57,486 nt of DNA from Vibrio sp. 10N.261.55.A7 (lineage in GTDB: Bacteria; Pseudomonadota; Gammaproteobacteria; Enterobacterales; Vibrionaceae), in the NCBI RefSeq assembly GCF_002877365.1, contig NZ_MCWZ01000003.1, positions 20,433-77,918 of the forward strand, read 5' to 3'. This document shows positions 26,693-36,160 of this stretch, piece after piece. Each line of letters begins with the position of its first letter. The stretch's first letter is position 1. The position numbers were made by a program, and so were the translations under genes. Below the pieces are notes generated by a model that searched no databases, was not told where the DNA came from, and saw nothing but the letters and a program-made list of their open reading frames with translations.

Positions 26693-27990
26693 GATGGTGT
26701 CTCAATATTTGGTGAAGTACTTACTAACTCGAGTGTTTTATGTAAAGCGCCTTGATTTCGCTTAACTATATCATAGCCCCACTGCCCTTTTTCAGTTAAC
26801 TGATCCGGTTTAACTAAGGCGCTGACTATCTGCATAGCAAGATCGTTCGCATCCAATACTACTGAAAGCGCATTCGACTCTATAAGCTGATTAGCAAGAT
26901 CAGGAAAATTAAAATAACTGGGGCCTGTTAAACAGTATTTTTTAAGCAGCGCTGGCTCTATGAAATTATGCCCACCAACTTTTTTTCCGATTAGGCTTCC
27001 CCCCATGAAAACAAGATCGCTTGCCGATAACATAACCATGAGTTCACCCATCGTATCGCCCAAATAGACATCGACATGACGATCAATATTCTCTACCGAA
27101 TCACTGCGGCGAGCTAAAGATAAACCTTGGCTTAAGACCAGATCCGCCACTCTATCAAACCGTTCTGGATGACGAGGTACAATCACAAGTAATAGCTCTG
27201 GCGCCTCCATTTTAGCTTGTTGATAAGCCTCGAGTATTTGTTCATCCTCTCCTTGATGAGTGCTAGCTGCTACTACTATTTTTCTGCTGGTTCCTAAGGC
27301 GTTTTTTAATGCATTCCCTTGGACTTCGATATCTTGATCGAGCGTAACGTCATACTTGATAGAGCCTGTGACAATAATCTTTTCACTTGACACCCCAAGA
27401 GATTCAAATCGAGATTTATCGTCAGCATGAACCGTGAGTATTAAATGTAACTGGGAGACAGCAGGATAAATCAAAGTATTTAATTTACGATAGTTGCCGA
27501 CAGATTTTTCCGAAAGGCGACCATTGATTAACGTAATTGGGATGTGATTATTAGCAACTGTATGAATCGTATTCGGCCATAACTCCGTTTCAATAATGAG
27601 CATTTTTTCTGGTTGGATAGCATTGATAAAACCTCGAACACACCAGCTAAAATCAATCGGCATATAGCGGTGTATGATGCCATTATCCATCTTTTCAACC
27701 TGCGCAGCGCCAGTACTGGTTGTTGTTGTCACCAGTATTCGTTTGTCTGGGTTTTTCGCTGCTAGTTTTTCCACTAACTTCTTGCTTGCTAGGACTTCAC
27801 CTACTGATACGGCATGAATCCAGATAACACCTGATTTTCTGTCGTCAATTTTTGGTGTGAAACCGAAATGCTCTTTCCAGCGTCTACCAAAGGGTGGTTT
27901 GTTGGTTTTTGGACGATACAAACCCCACAGTAAAATGGGGCTAATGAGACTGAGCAGTATGGTGTAACACCAGCGAACCATCGTTGTCAT
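26689..27990 (-). CDS. waaA: 3-deoxy-D-manno-octulosonic acid (Kdo) transferase
   Basis: The 433-residue protein has an N-terminal membrane anchor (YTILLSLISPILLWGLY), RRWKEHFGF, then IWIHAVSVGEVLASKKLV with the catalytic-region Glu, PIDFSWCVRGFINAIQPEKMLIIETELWPN and, near the C-terminus, GGSLIGKKVGGHNFIEPALLKKYCLTGPSYFNF. These are the conserved blocks of WaaA/KdtA. It attaches Kdo from CMP-Kdo to lipid IVA at the inner membrane. With kdkA nearby, a single-Kdo type is expected from known Vibrio and Haemophilus LPS. It starts 12 bases after the waaF stop. Confidence 0.96.
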   Translation of the reverse strand: MTTMVRWCYTILLSLISPILLWGLYRPKTNKPPFGRRWKEHFGFTPKIDDRKSGVIWIHAVSVGEVLASKKLVEKLAAKNPDKRILVTTTTSTGAAQVEKMDNGIIHRYMPIDFSWCVRGFINAIQPEKMLIIETELWPNTIHTVANNHIPITLINGRLSEKSVGNYRKLNTLIYPAVSQLHLILTVHADDKSRFESLGVSSEKIIVTGSIKYDVTLDQDIEVQGNALKNALGTSRKIVVAASTHQGEDEQILEAYQQAKMEAPELLLVIVPRHPERFDRVADLVLSQGLSLARRSDSVENIDRHVDVYLGDTMGELMVMLSASDLVFMGGSLIGKKVGGHNFIEPALLKKYCLTGPSYFNFPDLANQLIESNALSVVLDANDLAMQIVSALVKPDQLTEKGQWGYDIVKRNQGALHKTLELVSTSPNIETPS

Positions 27991-28002
27991 TCTTCACGCC
28001 TT

Positions 28003-29058
28003 TTAAATGTGCTCTTGTTTAATGATGTCGAACTGCTGAATCGCAGTAATGACTTTCTCAGGCATAAGCTCCGTTAAGCACTTTAGATGCTGTTTAGGGC
28101 AAACTCGTTCAAAGCAAGGGCGACAATCAATGTCAGTATTCAGAATCGACAACTTATCGGTTAGCGGTGGTGTATATTTCGGAGAACTAGACCCATAAAC
28201 AGCGACAACATTACAACCAACCGCTGCGGCAACATGCATCAAACCAGAGTCATTACTGACAACGGTACGACAGGCGCCAATCAGATCAACGGCCTGAATC
28301 AGACTTGTGCTGCCAGCGAGATTAAAACAATACTGCTGCCCATCAGATTGCACTTGATCAATAATTTTGGTTGTAACTTCTCGATCTTTGGCCGAACCAA
28401 ATAGCCACACTTGATAGCCAAGTTCAATCATCCTAGAGGCAACTGCAGCAAAGTGATTATCGGGCCAACGTTTGGCAGGGCCGAATTCAGCGCCAGGGCA
28501 CAAACCAAGAACGGGGCGATCCAAATTTAAACCGAATTCTTCCATCGCTGCCAATTGTGTTTGCTCTATGACTTCTAGCTTTGGAAACGGCAAGCCTGAT
28601 AGCTCACCCAAACAACCACTGCCCGTCATTTTTTCTTTGGTATGCGCTAATGCTACATATCTTTCTAGCATATATTGGAACGATTTCTTGTTGGTGCGGA
28701 TGTCGTTGAGAAGCCCATAGCGCATTTCACCTTTCCAGCCTACTCGCTTAGGTATCTGAGCAAACCAAGGAATGAGCGCTGATTTCGCTGAATTTGGTAG
28801 TGTGTAGGCCATATCATATTGTTCATTTTTCAGAGACTTGCCTAGCGAATATCGAGTTTTCAGATAAAACTGCCCATGCCCTAATGGCATCTCTAAAGCT
28901 TGATTCACCTCTGCCATTCGCTCAAGGATTGGCTTACACCAGGCCGGAGCCAAGACGTCAATAAGGGCATCAGGATATTGTTTTTTTAGTTCAATGTATA
29001 AGCCTTGGGACATCACCATGTCCCCCACCCACGACGGGCCAATTACCAGTATTTTCAT
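28003..29058 (-). CDS. waaF: ADP-heptose:LPS heptosyltransferase II
   Basis: The 351-residue GT9 enzyme begins MKILVIGPSWVGDMVMSQGLYIELK, the canonical WaaF start. It has LCPGAEFGPAKRWPDNHFAAVA for donor binding, VSNDSGLMHVAAAVGCNVVAVYGSSSPKYTPP, and a cysteine-containing tail (CRPCFERVCPKQHLKCL). It transfers the second heptose to the inner core. The spacing to waaA downstream is 12 bases, so they should be cotranscribed. Confidence 0.95.
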   Translation of the reverse strand: MKILVIGPSWVGDMVMSQGLYIELKKQYPDALIDVLAPAWCKPILERMAEVNQALEMPLGHGQFYLKTRYSLGKSLKNEQYDMAYTLPNSAKSALIPWFAQIPKRVGWKGEMRYGLLNDIRTNKKSFQYMLERYVALAHTKEKMTGSGCLGELSGLPFPKLEVIEQTQLAAMEEFGLNLDRPVLGLCPGAEFGPAKRWPDNHFAAVASRMIELGYQVWLFGSAKDREVTTKIIDQVQSDGQQYCFNLAGSTSLIQAVDLIGACRTVVSNDSGLMHVAAAVGCNVVAVYGSSSPKYTPPLTDKLSILNTDIDCRPCFERVCPKQHLKCLTELMPEKVITAIQQFDIIKQEHI

Positions 29059-29109
29059 AGTCTTCTATTTCTTATAGTTCTGGTTCTAACTGTTTTGGTT
29101 CTAACGGTT

Positions 29110-30054
29110 CTAGCTATTATCATTCTGGTGTTCATTAACATATTGACCGGATAATTCGAAGTAACGCTCTAGTGTTCTAATGCAAATAAGTTGCTCTAAT
29201 TTTTCATCTTTAAATGGCGCGACATAGTCATGTGCGTTGTTAATGATCTTCTCAGCTTCTTCTGGATGAGCTAGGTAATATTGCATTTTTTCGTCAAAAT
29301 CTGACCAGTCATCTTTCACTTCAATATAGTGAACACCCGCTTTTAATGTGCCTTCCATAAACCAAGTTTCGTACTTCATTTTAGGCGTAATAACGACAGA
29401 GTTAGAAGACATCGCCCATTTTAAATTTGACGCAACATCGTTACCTTCTAAACATATTAGAAACTTATATTGAAGTTGTTCGTCAACCGACATAAACGGC
29501 TTTTGCCACTCTGGGGGGTCATTACTAGAATTAGATTGCCCTGCATCCATTAACGGGTGTTCGAACATTTTCTGCATAAAACGAATGCGGTGAGGCTGAG
29601 TGACTGCTCCTCGAAAGACGGCCATATCCTTTTTATCTGAATACTTGAGTTTATCGTTTACAAAACGAAAGTGGCGTCTTTTATCGAGCTTGAAAAGGAC
29701 GGAGTTTCCATTATCACCTTCTACTGGGCGAGCTTTGAACAACGTTGGCACTGACTCTATGTGCGTTTCATCACCGAAATAGTAGTTAAATCGAAAGTGC
29801 TTTGGGAAATAATGAAGAAACTCTCTTAGATCAAAGTAGTAGGAAGTGTAACCTTTTCTCTTATAGTTATCGATTTCAACACTGTTGTTTGAAAGATAAA
29901 ATGAGCCTTTAACTTTTAAATAATACTTAACACGCCCTTTGATGTAACTTTCTCGCTCCTGATAAGCACCATTTAAAACACTATAATGCCTTCGAAACAG
30001 AGTTCTTGGTAGCAACTCCAAAGCCGTATGCTTTAGGTAATAAAATAGCTTCAT
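29110..30054 (-). CDS. GT90 family (CAP10/LpsA-like) LPS glycosyltransferase
   Basis: The 314-residue protein carries MAVFRGAVTQPHRIRFMQKM (the FRG motif), then EQLQYKFLICLEGNDVASNLKWAMSSNSVVI and WFMEGTLKAGVHYIEVKDDWSDF, the conserved blocks of GT90 enzymes such as Pasteurellaceae LpsA, which extend the LPS outer core. Its start overlaps the waaL stop as ATGA. Its stop codon lies inside a run of short AGAACC repeats separating it from waaF. Donor sugar and linkage are not known from sequence. Confidence 0.85.
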   Translation of the reverse strand: MKLFYYLKHTALELLPRTLFRRHYSVLNGAYQERESYIKGRVKYYLKVKGSFYLSNNSVEIDNYKRKGYTSYYFDLREFLHYFPKHFRFNYYFGDETHIESVPTLFKARPVEGDNGNSVLFKLDKRRHFRFVNDKLKYSDKKDMAVFRGAVTQPHRIRFMQKMFEHPLMDAGQSNSSNDPPEWQKPFMSVDEQLQYKFLICLEGNDVASNLKWAMSSNSVVITPKMKYETWFMEGTLKAGVHYIEVKDDWSDFDEKMQYYLAHPEEAEKIINNAHDYVAPFKDEKLEQLICIRTLERYFELSGQYVNEHQNDNS

Positions 30055-31262
30055 GCTTCCTCTTTTTGATTCATCAGCATAAAGCTAACAAAACCAATCA
30101 AGTACATATAATAAATTGCCGCTTGAGCATTAATAAATGGCGCATCTGACACATTACAAATTGCTATAAATAGTGCAGGAGGCCACAAAAGAGCTGAGCC
30201 ATTTTCTATTGAATATCGCCTAGACAATATAATGGGATAAAGTAAAAAAGTAAGAAAAATAGCTCCACCTATAACTCCATACATAACAAATTTATCAATA
30301 AAGCCATTATGGAAAGTCATTGAAATTAGCCTATTAAAGCTCGGGGATATTCTTTTTTCTGATTCTAATCGGTCAAACTCTTGCTTGATATCTTTACCGT
30401 AACCCAAGATGAGTTTCTTTTGCCAAAGATTAGCGCCTATGTTGACCATTTTCAATCGAATCCCGATAGAAGATCCGTACACTCCCTTTTGGATCAACCG
30501 ATAATCTTTAATAGTATGCTCGATTCTTTCTTGAACTACTGAGAACTGAGATATCCCAAAAATCACTGTACTTAAAAACACTAGTACACACACACTCAAT
30601 TTTTTACTTCTTTTAAATGAGGCATACAATAGAAGCAGGAAAAACACCACTATCATTGCGATAAAAGGTCCACGTGATAGACTCAGTAGTAAACCAACCA
30701 CAGAGCAAGTAAGTGAAATCAGTAAGAACACTATTCTTTTCTCTTTGAAATTAGTTACAATAAGTCCCAGAGAAGCAATACCAACTAAGCCACAAATGGT
30801 TGCAAATGGAATAGCGTTGATTGGCCAAGCTCCACGTCCCAAACTAACATGAAGCTGATAGTAATACCCATATAAAGCACAAGAAGACGCTGCAGCCAAT
30901 AATATCCACTGCATAACCTTTTTAGTGTAAAAGTCTCTTGGTGTCACCAAAAGTAAAACGAGTATCGCTAAAGTAGCTCTTAACTCTCGTGAATCAAAGC
31001 CATATATTTTATATGCTATGGCACCAAACAGTCCACTGACAAGCAAAAGCTTAATCCAAAAGCTATTTTTGAAATTGTCTCTTATGATCTCGAAGCGAAA
31101 AAGTAATATTGAGACCAAAGCTAAAACTAAAACAATGGGAACGAGACGCATATCCCCATCACCGTCCCATAACATTCCAGTCGTCATCCAAAGCACAGGA
31201 AGACTGAACAGCAACTGAATAAATTTGTTGTTACTTTTACTACTACTTATGTAATTTAACAT
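30051..31262 (-). CDS. waaL: O-antigen ligase, WaaL-type
   Basis: About 403 residues with some eleven or twelve hydrophobic segments. A periplasmic loop near residues 250-310 contains GVYGSSIGIRLKMVNIGANLWQKKLILGYGKDIKQ, with the invariant arginine of the Wzy_C/WaaL fold, and TFHNGFIDKFVMYGVIGG with the conserved histidine. LSLSRGPFIAMIVVFFLLL is the usual S-R-G motif. It joins undecaprenyl-linked polymer to lipid A-core in the periplasm. The ATG at 31262 is preferred to a TTG two codons earlier. It overlaps the GT25 gene upstream by 20 bases and GT90 downstream by ATGA. Its presence favours attachment of the gmhD-locus polymer to LPS but does not prove it. Confidence 0.88.
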   Translation of the reverse strand: MLNYISSSKSNNKFIQLLFSLPVLWMTTGMLWDGDGDMRLVPIVLVLALVSILLFRFEIIRDNFKNSFWIKLLLVSGLFGAIAYKIYGFDSRELRATLAILVLLLVTPRDFYTKKVMQWILLAAASSCALYGYYYQLHVSLGRGAWPINAIPFATICGLVGIASLGLIVTNFKEKRIVFLLISLTCSVVGLLLSLSRGPFIAMIVVFFLLLLYASFKRSKKLSVCVLVFLSTVIFGISQFSVVQERIEHTIKDYRLIQKGVYGSSIGIRLKMVNIGANLWQKKLILGYGKDIKQEFDRLESEKRISPSFNRLISMTFHNGFIDKFVMYGVIGGAIFLTFLLYPIILSRRYSIENGSALLWPPALFIAICNVSDAPFINAQAAIYYMYLIGFVSFMLMNQKEEA

Positions 31263-32001
31263 TTTCAAATACTCTTAAAACACGTTTGTTGACATGACTC
31301 CAAATATACTTTTTATGGTAGTTCTTAATCATATAGCGAAATTTATCAACTACCCCTGTGCCTTCAGCATTAATTGCACTAGCAAAAGTACCATTTTTGC
31401 TGCCTTGCTGAACTAGATCTGGTTGCGACCAATAGATATTGAATTCGATAACATCTCTCATTTCACTTTGATAAACATCTATAGGAAGATGAATAGGATA
31501 AGAGTTAAGATAGTCATACAATTTCTTAGCCGCTTTATAGTCAATAATATAACCACCCGTCATTTTGGTGTAGTTGGCTAAATAAATGTACTGATCACAC
31601 TTACGAAATTTAAATGGGACGCTCAAATAAGCACTTTCTATATTAATAAGATAGTTAGACTTATCCTTCAGCTCATCAATAACTTTTTCTAATTTACTTG
31701 AAAAGTTTTTTGTCAAATAGGCATCATCTTCTAACACCAGAGCAAAAGGAATCTCTCTTTCCACAATAGCTTTGTAAGTTAAATAGTGCTTATAGAAACA
31801 TGATTTCTCTGCTGGGGTTTGAGGACTACCTAGGAATAAGCTATCTAAAACATCCCTTGTTAAGTCTTTAATATCACCATCAAGCACATACTCAAAACTA
31901 TCCAGACCTGACTCTGGTAAATGCTTGTCGATATGATTCCTTCTATCTTCATATCCTTCACTTACATGAATGACAAACACATGCTCAATGGGTTGCACCA
32001 T
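31243..32001 (-). CDS. GT25 family LPS glycosyltransferase (paralogue of 25952-26692)
   Basis: The 252-residue protein opens FVIHVSEGYEDRRNHIDKHL, has TPAEKSCFYKHYLTYKAIVE and FALVLEDDAYLTKNFSSKLE with LEDDA acids, and a conserved QGSKNGTFASAINAEGTG block shared with its paralogue (QGSKNGMFASELNGAKSG). It heads the minus-strand cluster with waaL, GT90, waaF, waaA and the paralogue. A GGAGAGG box precedes the ATG at 32001. The duplication brackets waaL-waaA. Confidence 0.87.
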   Translation of the reverse strand: MVQPIEHVFVIHVSEGYEDRRNHIDKHLPESGLDSFEYVLDGDIKDLTRDVLDSLFLGSPQTPAEKSCFYKHYLTYKAIVEREIPFALVLEDDAYLTKNFSSKLEKVIDELKDKSNYLINIESAYLSVPFKFRKCDQYIYLANYTKMTGGYIIDYKAAKKLYDYLNSYPIHLPIDVYQSEMRDVIEFNIYWSQPDLVQQGSKNGTFASAINAEGTGVVDKFRYMIKNYHKKYIWSHVNKRVLRVFENVKLHK

Positions 32002-32268
32002 TTAAGGCCTCTCCTACTACAATACGGGGCGAAAAAAGAACAGATTATATCTTGAGTCAGCATATGTTTCACGCAATCTTATTCATACAGTATAAGAAAA
32101 CGAGAGCCCTGACTTTGCTTCTGACATCTATGACAAAAAACACACTCTGCACTCCCTAAAAACTCTTTGAAACAAAGTTGTCGCTTAGCTTGCAAACTCT
32201 CACTTTCGATTTGTAACAAAGCAATATTTCATGTAATTAATCTACCTATATTTAACACTGGATTTTTT

Positions 32269-33036
32269 ATGAAGTCATACTGCATAACCCTAAATGGCTG
32301 CGAAGACCGCCAAGCCACCACAAAAAAAGTTCTCACGAAAGCACAGCTCGAGGTTGAATTCTTTATCGGTGTTGATGCACGAGTGGATACTCACCCTTTG
32401 CTAAACCGCAACAGAGATAAAGAATTTCTATATAACATGGGGCGCCCAGCAGCCATTGGAGAATTTGGGTGCTATGCCAGCCACTACCTTATGTGGGAGA
32501 AGTGTGTAGAGCTTAACGAATCAATCATCATTTTTGAGGATGATTTTGATATTAACCCTGAGATGTTTCAAAACACATTGGACATCGCTAAAGAGCATAT
32601 CGACAAGTGCGGCTATATTCGAATTGAAAATGCAGATAACCACGATATGTTCTATCAAGTCCGTACTTATGGTGAACAACGCCTAGTTAAGTACTTAAAG
32701 ATACCGCAATGCATGACCGCCTACGCAATTTCACCTAAATGCGCGAAAGCCTTCATGGGACACAGCCAAACTTTTGATTACCCTGTCGATGTGTTCTTAC
32801 GTAATGCTTGGATTCATAAACAGCCCATCTTTGGCGTTTGCCAATCTGGCCTTTGGGGAGAAAATAAACCTTCTATCATCGGCAACCGGAAACGATCCGG
32901 TAAGAAAAACTACTTCGTCGCAGTAATGAAAATTATCAACAAGATTAAGAATATGACTCTTAACCTTGCTATGAACTTTTCTCATTTATTCAGCTTGGGA
33001 TCCGATTACAAACCGACTAAATGGTGGAAAGGCTAA
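32269..33036 (+). CDS. GT25 family LPS glycosyltransferase (divergent)
   Basis: About 255 residues from the ATG at 32269. It begins KSYCITLNGCEDRQATTKKV, then GEFGCYASHYLMWEKCVELNESIIIFEDDFDINPEMF, the GT25 layout with FEDDFDI acids, and later MTAYAISPKCAKAFM and DVFLRNAWIHKQPIFGV. A longer frame from a TTG at 32167 is unlikely. It is less similar to the two minus-strand GT25 enzymes than they are to each other. It is transcribed divergently from them, with 267 bases of AT-rich intergenic sequence in which I see no clear element, and ends 11 bases from the convergent mutM stop. Confidence 0.85.
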   Translation: MKSYCITLNGCEDRQATTKKVLTKAQLEVEFFIGVDARVDTHPLLNRNRDKEFLYNMGRPAAIGEFGCYASHYLMWEKCVELNESIIIFEDDFDINPEMFQNTLDIAKEHIDKCGYIRIENADNHDMFYQVRTYGEQRLVKYLKIPQCMTAYAISPKCAKAFMGHSQTFDYPVDVFLRNAWIHKQPIFGVCQSGLWGENKPSIIGNRKRSGKKNYFVAVMKIINKIKNMTLNLAMNFSHLFSLGSDYKPTKWWKG

Positions 33037-33047
33037 CCCAAAAACAA

Positions 33048-33857
33048 CTACTTCTGGCAGGCTGAACAGAAAAACGTATTTCTTTGCCCAATTTTTAGCT
33101 CTTCGATCAATGATTGACACATTGGGCATTTCTTTCCCGCTCTACCATATGCCTGAAGTTCTTGCGCGAAGTAACCCGGTTTTCCATCAGCTTGAGCAAA
33201 GTCTTTTAGAGTTGTGCCGCCCTGCTCTATTGCTTTTGCGAGTACTTGTTTAATTTCTGGAACTAATACACCCCACTCCCTTTTGAGGACTTTCCCAACT
33301 AGCCTTGTTGGATGAATCTTCGCAGAAAACAAAGACTCGCAAGCGTAGATATTTCCAACACCAACAACATTCTTATTATCCATAATGAATTGCTTAACTG
33401 TTACACGCTTTCCCTTAGCCCTCTCAAACATAGTGTCAACATTGAATTCATCCGTTAATGGCTCTGGACCGATATTTTCCAACACCTTGTGCGATTCGTC
33501 TTTGTTCACCCATAGCCAACAACCAAATCTTCTCGGATCGTTATATCGTAAGACTTTGCCATTGGTGAGCTTAAGATCAACGTGATCGTGCTTAGAAGGT
33601 TCAAAATCGGCATCGAGGACTCTCAGCGATCCTGACATACCCAAATGTACTATCGCGCTGCCAACATCCGTTTCAATGATTAAATACTTAGCTCGTCTGG
33701 AGATAGAACGAATTACCTCACCTTCCATCTGTTTTAACTCTTGAGGTATATCCCAACGTAGTTTTGGAGTACGAAATGTGAAAGATTGAATCGTTTGTCC
33801 AACCAAATGAGGGCTAATCCCCATTCGGCTCACTTCAACTTCAGGCAACTCTGGCAT
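33048..33857 (-). CDS. mutM: Formamidopyrimidine-DNA glycosylase
   Basis: The 269-residue protein begins [14 protein letters not shown], giving the catalytic Pro and Glu after removal of Met. It has the helix-two-turn-helix region with [22 protein letters not shown] and a C-terminal zinc finger (CPMCQ then FFCSACQ). It excises 8-oxoguanine and ring-opened purines and cleaves the abasic site. Its position between core LPS genes and rpmG-rpmB is the usual one in Vibrio. Confidence 0.97.
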   Translation of the reverse strand: MPELPEVEVSRMGISPHLVGQTIQSFTFRTPKLRWDIPQELKQMEGEVIRSISRRAKYLIIETDVGSAIVHLGMSGSLRVLDADFEPSKHDHVDLKLTNGKVLRYNDPRRFGCWLWVNKDESHKVLENIGPEPLTDEFNVDTMFERAKGKRVTVKQFIMDNKNVVGVGNIYACESLFSAKIHPTRLVGKVLKREWGVLVPEIKQVLAKAIEQGGTTLKDFAQADGKPGYFAQELQAYGRAGKKCPMCQSLIEELKIGQRNTFFCSACQK

Positions 33858-33898
33858 GAATCAAAATCCTTGAAAATGTAAATTTTTTGGTGAGGCAG

Positions 33899-34378
33899 CT
33901 ACTGATTAGGCAGCAAATATCCGGGTTCGACGGAAAGGGCTATCCATTTACCTTGCCAGTTATTGAGTAACCAAAACTGTGGCGTTTGATAAAAAGTGAT
34001 CCTCTGAGGCTCTTCCTGATCAACATACCATGCCTCTATACTCTGCGGGTTTTGCAAACTTGGAGCTAGCGTTTGTCTTGTATCATCATCGACTTCAGTG
34101 CCTATCAGCTTAGACCAACGATCCGCTAATTCTTCTGGCGAAATATTACTCGGCTTGTTAATTCGCCATCGACCTTGATTCTTTTCTAATGACCAACGAT
34201 TAAAATGAAGTGATTGAAGCTCTTTACTTGGATTCAGTAAATAAGGATAAGGACTCTGAGGAGGCTCAATAAGATACGTTTTGATCATGGTCGGAAGATA
34301 GAGAACACCAATGAACGCCACGATGGCCAACATCAGCAAATTATTCCAACGCTTCCGGCGAGCTGGTGATACGCGCAT
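33899..34378 (-). CDS. Conserved hypothetical membrane-anchored protein
   Basis: The 159-residue protein has a basic N-terminus (RVSPARRKRWN), one membrane helix around residues 13-31 (LLMLAIVAFIGVLYLPTMI), and a soluble, probably periplasmic, remainder rich in Trp, Gln and Pro (LHFNRWSLEKNQGRWRIN, PQFWLLNNWQGKWIAL). I do not recognise a named family. It lies between mutM and rpmG, 41 bases upstream of mutM on the same strand, and may share its transcript. It is a single-pass bitopic protein of unknown role. Confidence 0.75.
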   Translation of the reverse strand: MRVSPARRKRWNNLLMLAIVAFIGVLYLPTMIKTYLIEPPQSPYPYLLNPSKELQSLHFNRWSLEKNQGRWRINKPSNISPEELADRWSKLIGTEVDDDTRQTLAPSLQNPQSIEAWYVDQEEPQRITFYQTPQFWLLNNWQGKWIALSVEPGYLLPNQ

Positions 34379-34475
34379 CTTATTACCCTACAAACCTAAT
34401 CACTATCATTTCAGTATAAGGGATTGTAATAGTGACTGCGAGTGATGCCGTTCAGTAAACTTTTTGCGTAAAACT

Positions 34476-34504
34476 AAAAAACCCAGCTCGAAAGCTGGGT
34501 TTTA
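34476..34504 (-). terminator. Intrinsic terminator of rpmB-rpmG
   Basis: Read on the minus strand, ACCCAGCTTTCGAGCTGGGT forms an 8-bp GC-rich stem with a 4-base loop, followed by TTTTTT. It lies 44 bases after the rpmG stop. The U-run on the opposite strand is weaker. Confidence 0.88.
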
Positions 34505-34547
34505 TGCAATCTTCTCTAAACAAGAAGCTTCAAAGAGATAATATCAA

Positions 34548-34715
34548 TTACTTGATTTTAGCTTCTTTGTACATAACGTGTTGGCGAACTACTGGATCAA
34601 ACTTCTTGATCTCAAATTTGCCTGGCATGTTACGCTTGTTCTTGTCAGTTGTGTAGAAGTGACCTGTTCCAGCAGATGATACTAGACGGATTTTCTCACG
34701 AATGCCTTTAGCCAT
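34548..34715 (-). CDS. rpmG: Ribosomal protein bL33
   Basis: A 55-residue protein reading [20 protein letters not shown] at its start, then [20 protein letters not shown] and ending EAKIK, the standard bL33 sequence. It lacks the CxxC zinc pairs, so it is the zinc-free form. It starts 13 bases after the rpmB stop and ends ahead of an intrinsic terminator. Confidence 0.97.
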   Translation of the reverse strand: MAKGIREKIRLVSSAGTGHFYTTDKNKRNMPGKFEIKKFDPVVRQHVMYKEAKIK

Positions 34716-34728
34716 TGTTCAATTCCTC

Positions 34729-34965
34729 TTAAACGTTTTCGCCACGTGCACGGACATCAACAAGTACAGCATCAATGCCTTTCTTATCGATAATACGCAT
34801 GCCTTTAGCAGTTAGACGTAGTTTAACAAAACGTTTTTCGCTCTCTACCCAAAAACGGTGAGTTTGTAGGTTCGGCAGAAAACGACGCTTGGTAGCATTG
34901 CGTGCGTGTGAACGGTTGTTACCCGCTACTGGACGCTTACCAGTTACTTGACATACTCGGGACAT
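34729..34965 (-). CDS. rpmB: Ribosomal protein bL28
   Basis: A 78-residue protein beginning [20 protein letters not shown], with [20 protein letters not shown], the bL28 signature. It shows a zinc-ligand-poor form. A strong GGAGAGACATTC ribosome site precedes the ATG at 34965. The first gene of the rpmB-rpmG pair, it has a clear sigma-70 promoter at 35088-35116 and a 120-base leader. Confidence 0.97.
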   Translation of the reverse strand: MSRVCQVTGKRPVAGNNRSHARNATKRRFLPNLQTHRFWVESEKRFVKLRLTAKGMRIIDKKGIDAVLVDVRARGENV

Positions 34966-35087
34966 GAATGTCTCTCCAAATCGTTTCAGCTCGATATCAA
35001 CCTTGGTGGCCGAACCTCTCCATCAAAGATGAAATTAGAGGTAAAAACCAAAATGGAAAATCCATTCAAGGCTATCAAAGGTCGCGC

Positions 35088-35116
35088 ATTATACTAACTT
35101 GACATGCATTGCTCAA
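35088..35116 (-). promoter_or_regulatory. Sigma-70 promoter of rpmB-rpmG
   Basis: On the minus strand TTGAGC (35116-35111), a 17-base spacer, then a perfect TATAAT (35093-35088). A GC-rich GCGCG discriminator-like stretch follows, as is common for stringently controlled ribosomal genes. Confidence 0.8.
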
Positions 35117-35259
35117 GACCCGAACAGATCCTTTTTACAGGATTTCGTGATCTTTTTTTGAACATTGCAGCTTATTGAGTAATCGAGGCTGATTTAAGGT
35201 TCTAAAAATGTGGCGGGAATGATAGCAGAATTCTATCAACTAACAAGCCAAAATGTGAT

Positions 35260-35934
35260 TCAAATCCATCCACGTTCTGCAAAAGAAACCACTTCACCGT
35301 CTCCAACTACAAAATGGTCGAGAATTCGGATGTCGACTAACGAAAGCGCATCCACCAATTTTCTCGTGATTCTTCGATCAGATTGACTTGGTTCAGCAAC
35401 ACCTGACGGATGATTGTGAGCCAAGATTAATGCAGCAGCATTGTGTTCAAGTGCGCGTTTCACGACTTCTCTTGGATAAACAGATGCCGCATCAATGGTT
35501 CCCTCAAAAAGGATTTCGTCCTTTATTACTCGATTTTGGTTATCTAAAAAAAGAACATGGAACGCTTCACGTTGTCGATCCCTCAATATAATAGAAAGGT
35601 ACATTTTGGTTTGCTGTGGGCTAGAAAGTGAATCGCCTCTCTTTAATGTTTCCGCTAAATAACGTTGCGTCATCTCCGTCACGGCTTGCAACTGCACATA
35701 TTTCGCCTCCCCTAAGCCTTTATAACTGCAAAATTGATCCTTGCTGGCTGAAAACAAGCCACGTAAAGAGCCTGTCTCTTTCAGTAATACATCCGATAGC
35801 TCGAGCACATTCATTCCTTTGGTACCTGTGCGCAAGAAAATAGCCAGAAGCTCAGCATCAGTTAAGGAGTTCGGCCCATTGGCGAGCAATTTCTCTCGTG
35901 GCATGGATTCTGCGGGTAAGGCTTTAATACTCAT
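35260..35934 (-). CDS. radC: RadC family JAB1/MPN-type protein
   Basis: The 224-residue protein has an N-terminal helix-hairpin-helix-like region ([27 protein letters not shown]) and a C-terminal JAB metalloprotease-like domain. That domain has the metal-binding motif [24 protein letters not shown] (H-x-H-P-S-G-x8-D). The start is ATG at 35934; a TTG four codons earlier is an alternative. The family's cellular role is unsettled. The 294-base gap 34966-35259 downstream holds the rpmB leader and promoter. Confidence 0.93.
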   Translation of the reverse strand: MSIKALPAESMPREKLLANGPNSLTDAELLAIFLRTGTKGMNVLELSDVLLKETGSLRGLFSASKDQFCSYKGLGEAKYVQLQAVTEMTQRYLAETLKRGDSLSSPQQTKMYLSIILRDRQREAFHVLFLDNQNRVIKDEILFEGTIDAASVYPREVVKRALEHNAAALILAHNHPSGVAEPSQSDRRITRKLVDALSLVDIRILDHFVVGDGEVVSFAERGWI

Positions 35935-36160
35935 TTCGATAATCAACGTTATTTAATAATGAACAAACTATTGTCGATACAATAAAAGGCACATTATTAA
36001 TTATCCCCTCGAATCACAGCGGTTGAGAGCCAACGAAAGAAAGAATGTAAATACGATGTCTAGTACTGAGTATCGCTTTGTCAAACACACATAATGAGAC
36101 TCTATGATTTCATGTCAGCTCCATGTTATCTTAGCCACAGAATTTTCAGGGGAAAACAAC

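Noticed and set aside
32002..32268. Second ops element for the waaL-waaA core operon
   Set aside because: No GGCGGTAG sequence was found on the minus strand in this divergent gap.
36104..36160. Upstream 19-codon extension of CoaBC
   Set aside because: The ATG at 36161 has an AGGGGA site and gives the family's length and conserved N-terminus.
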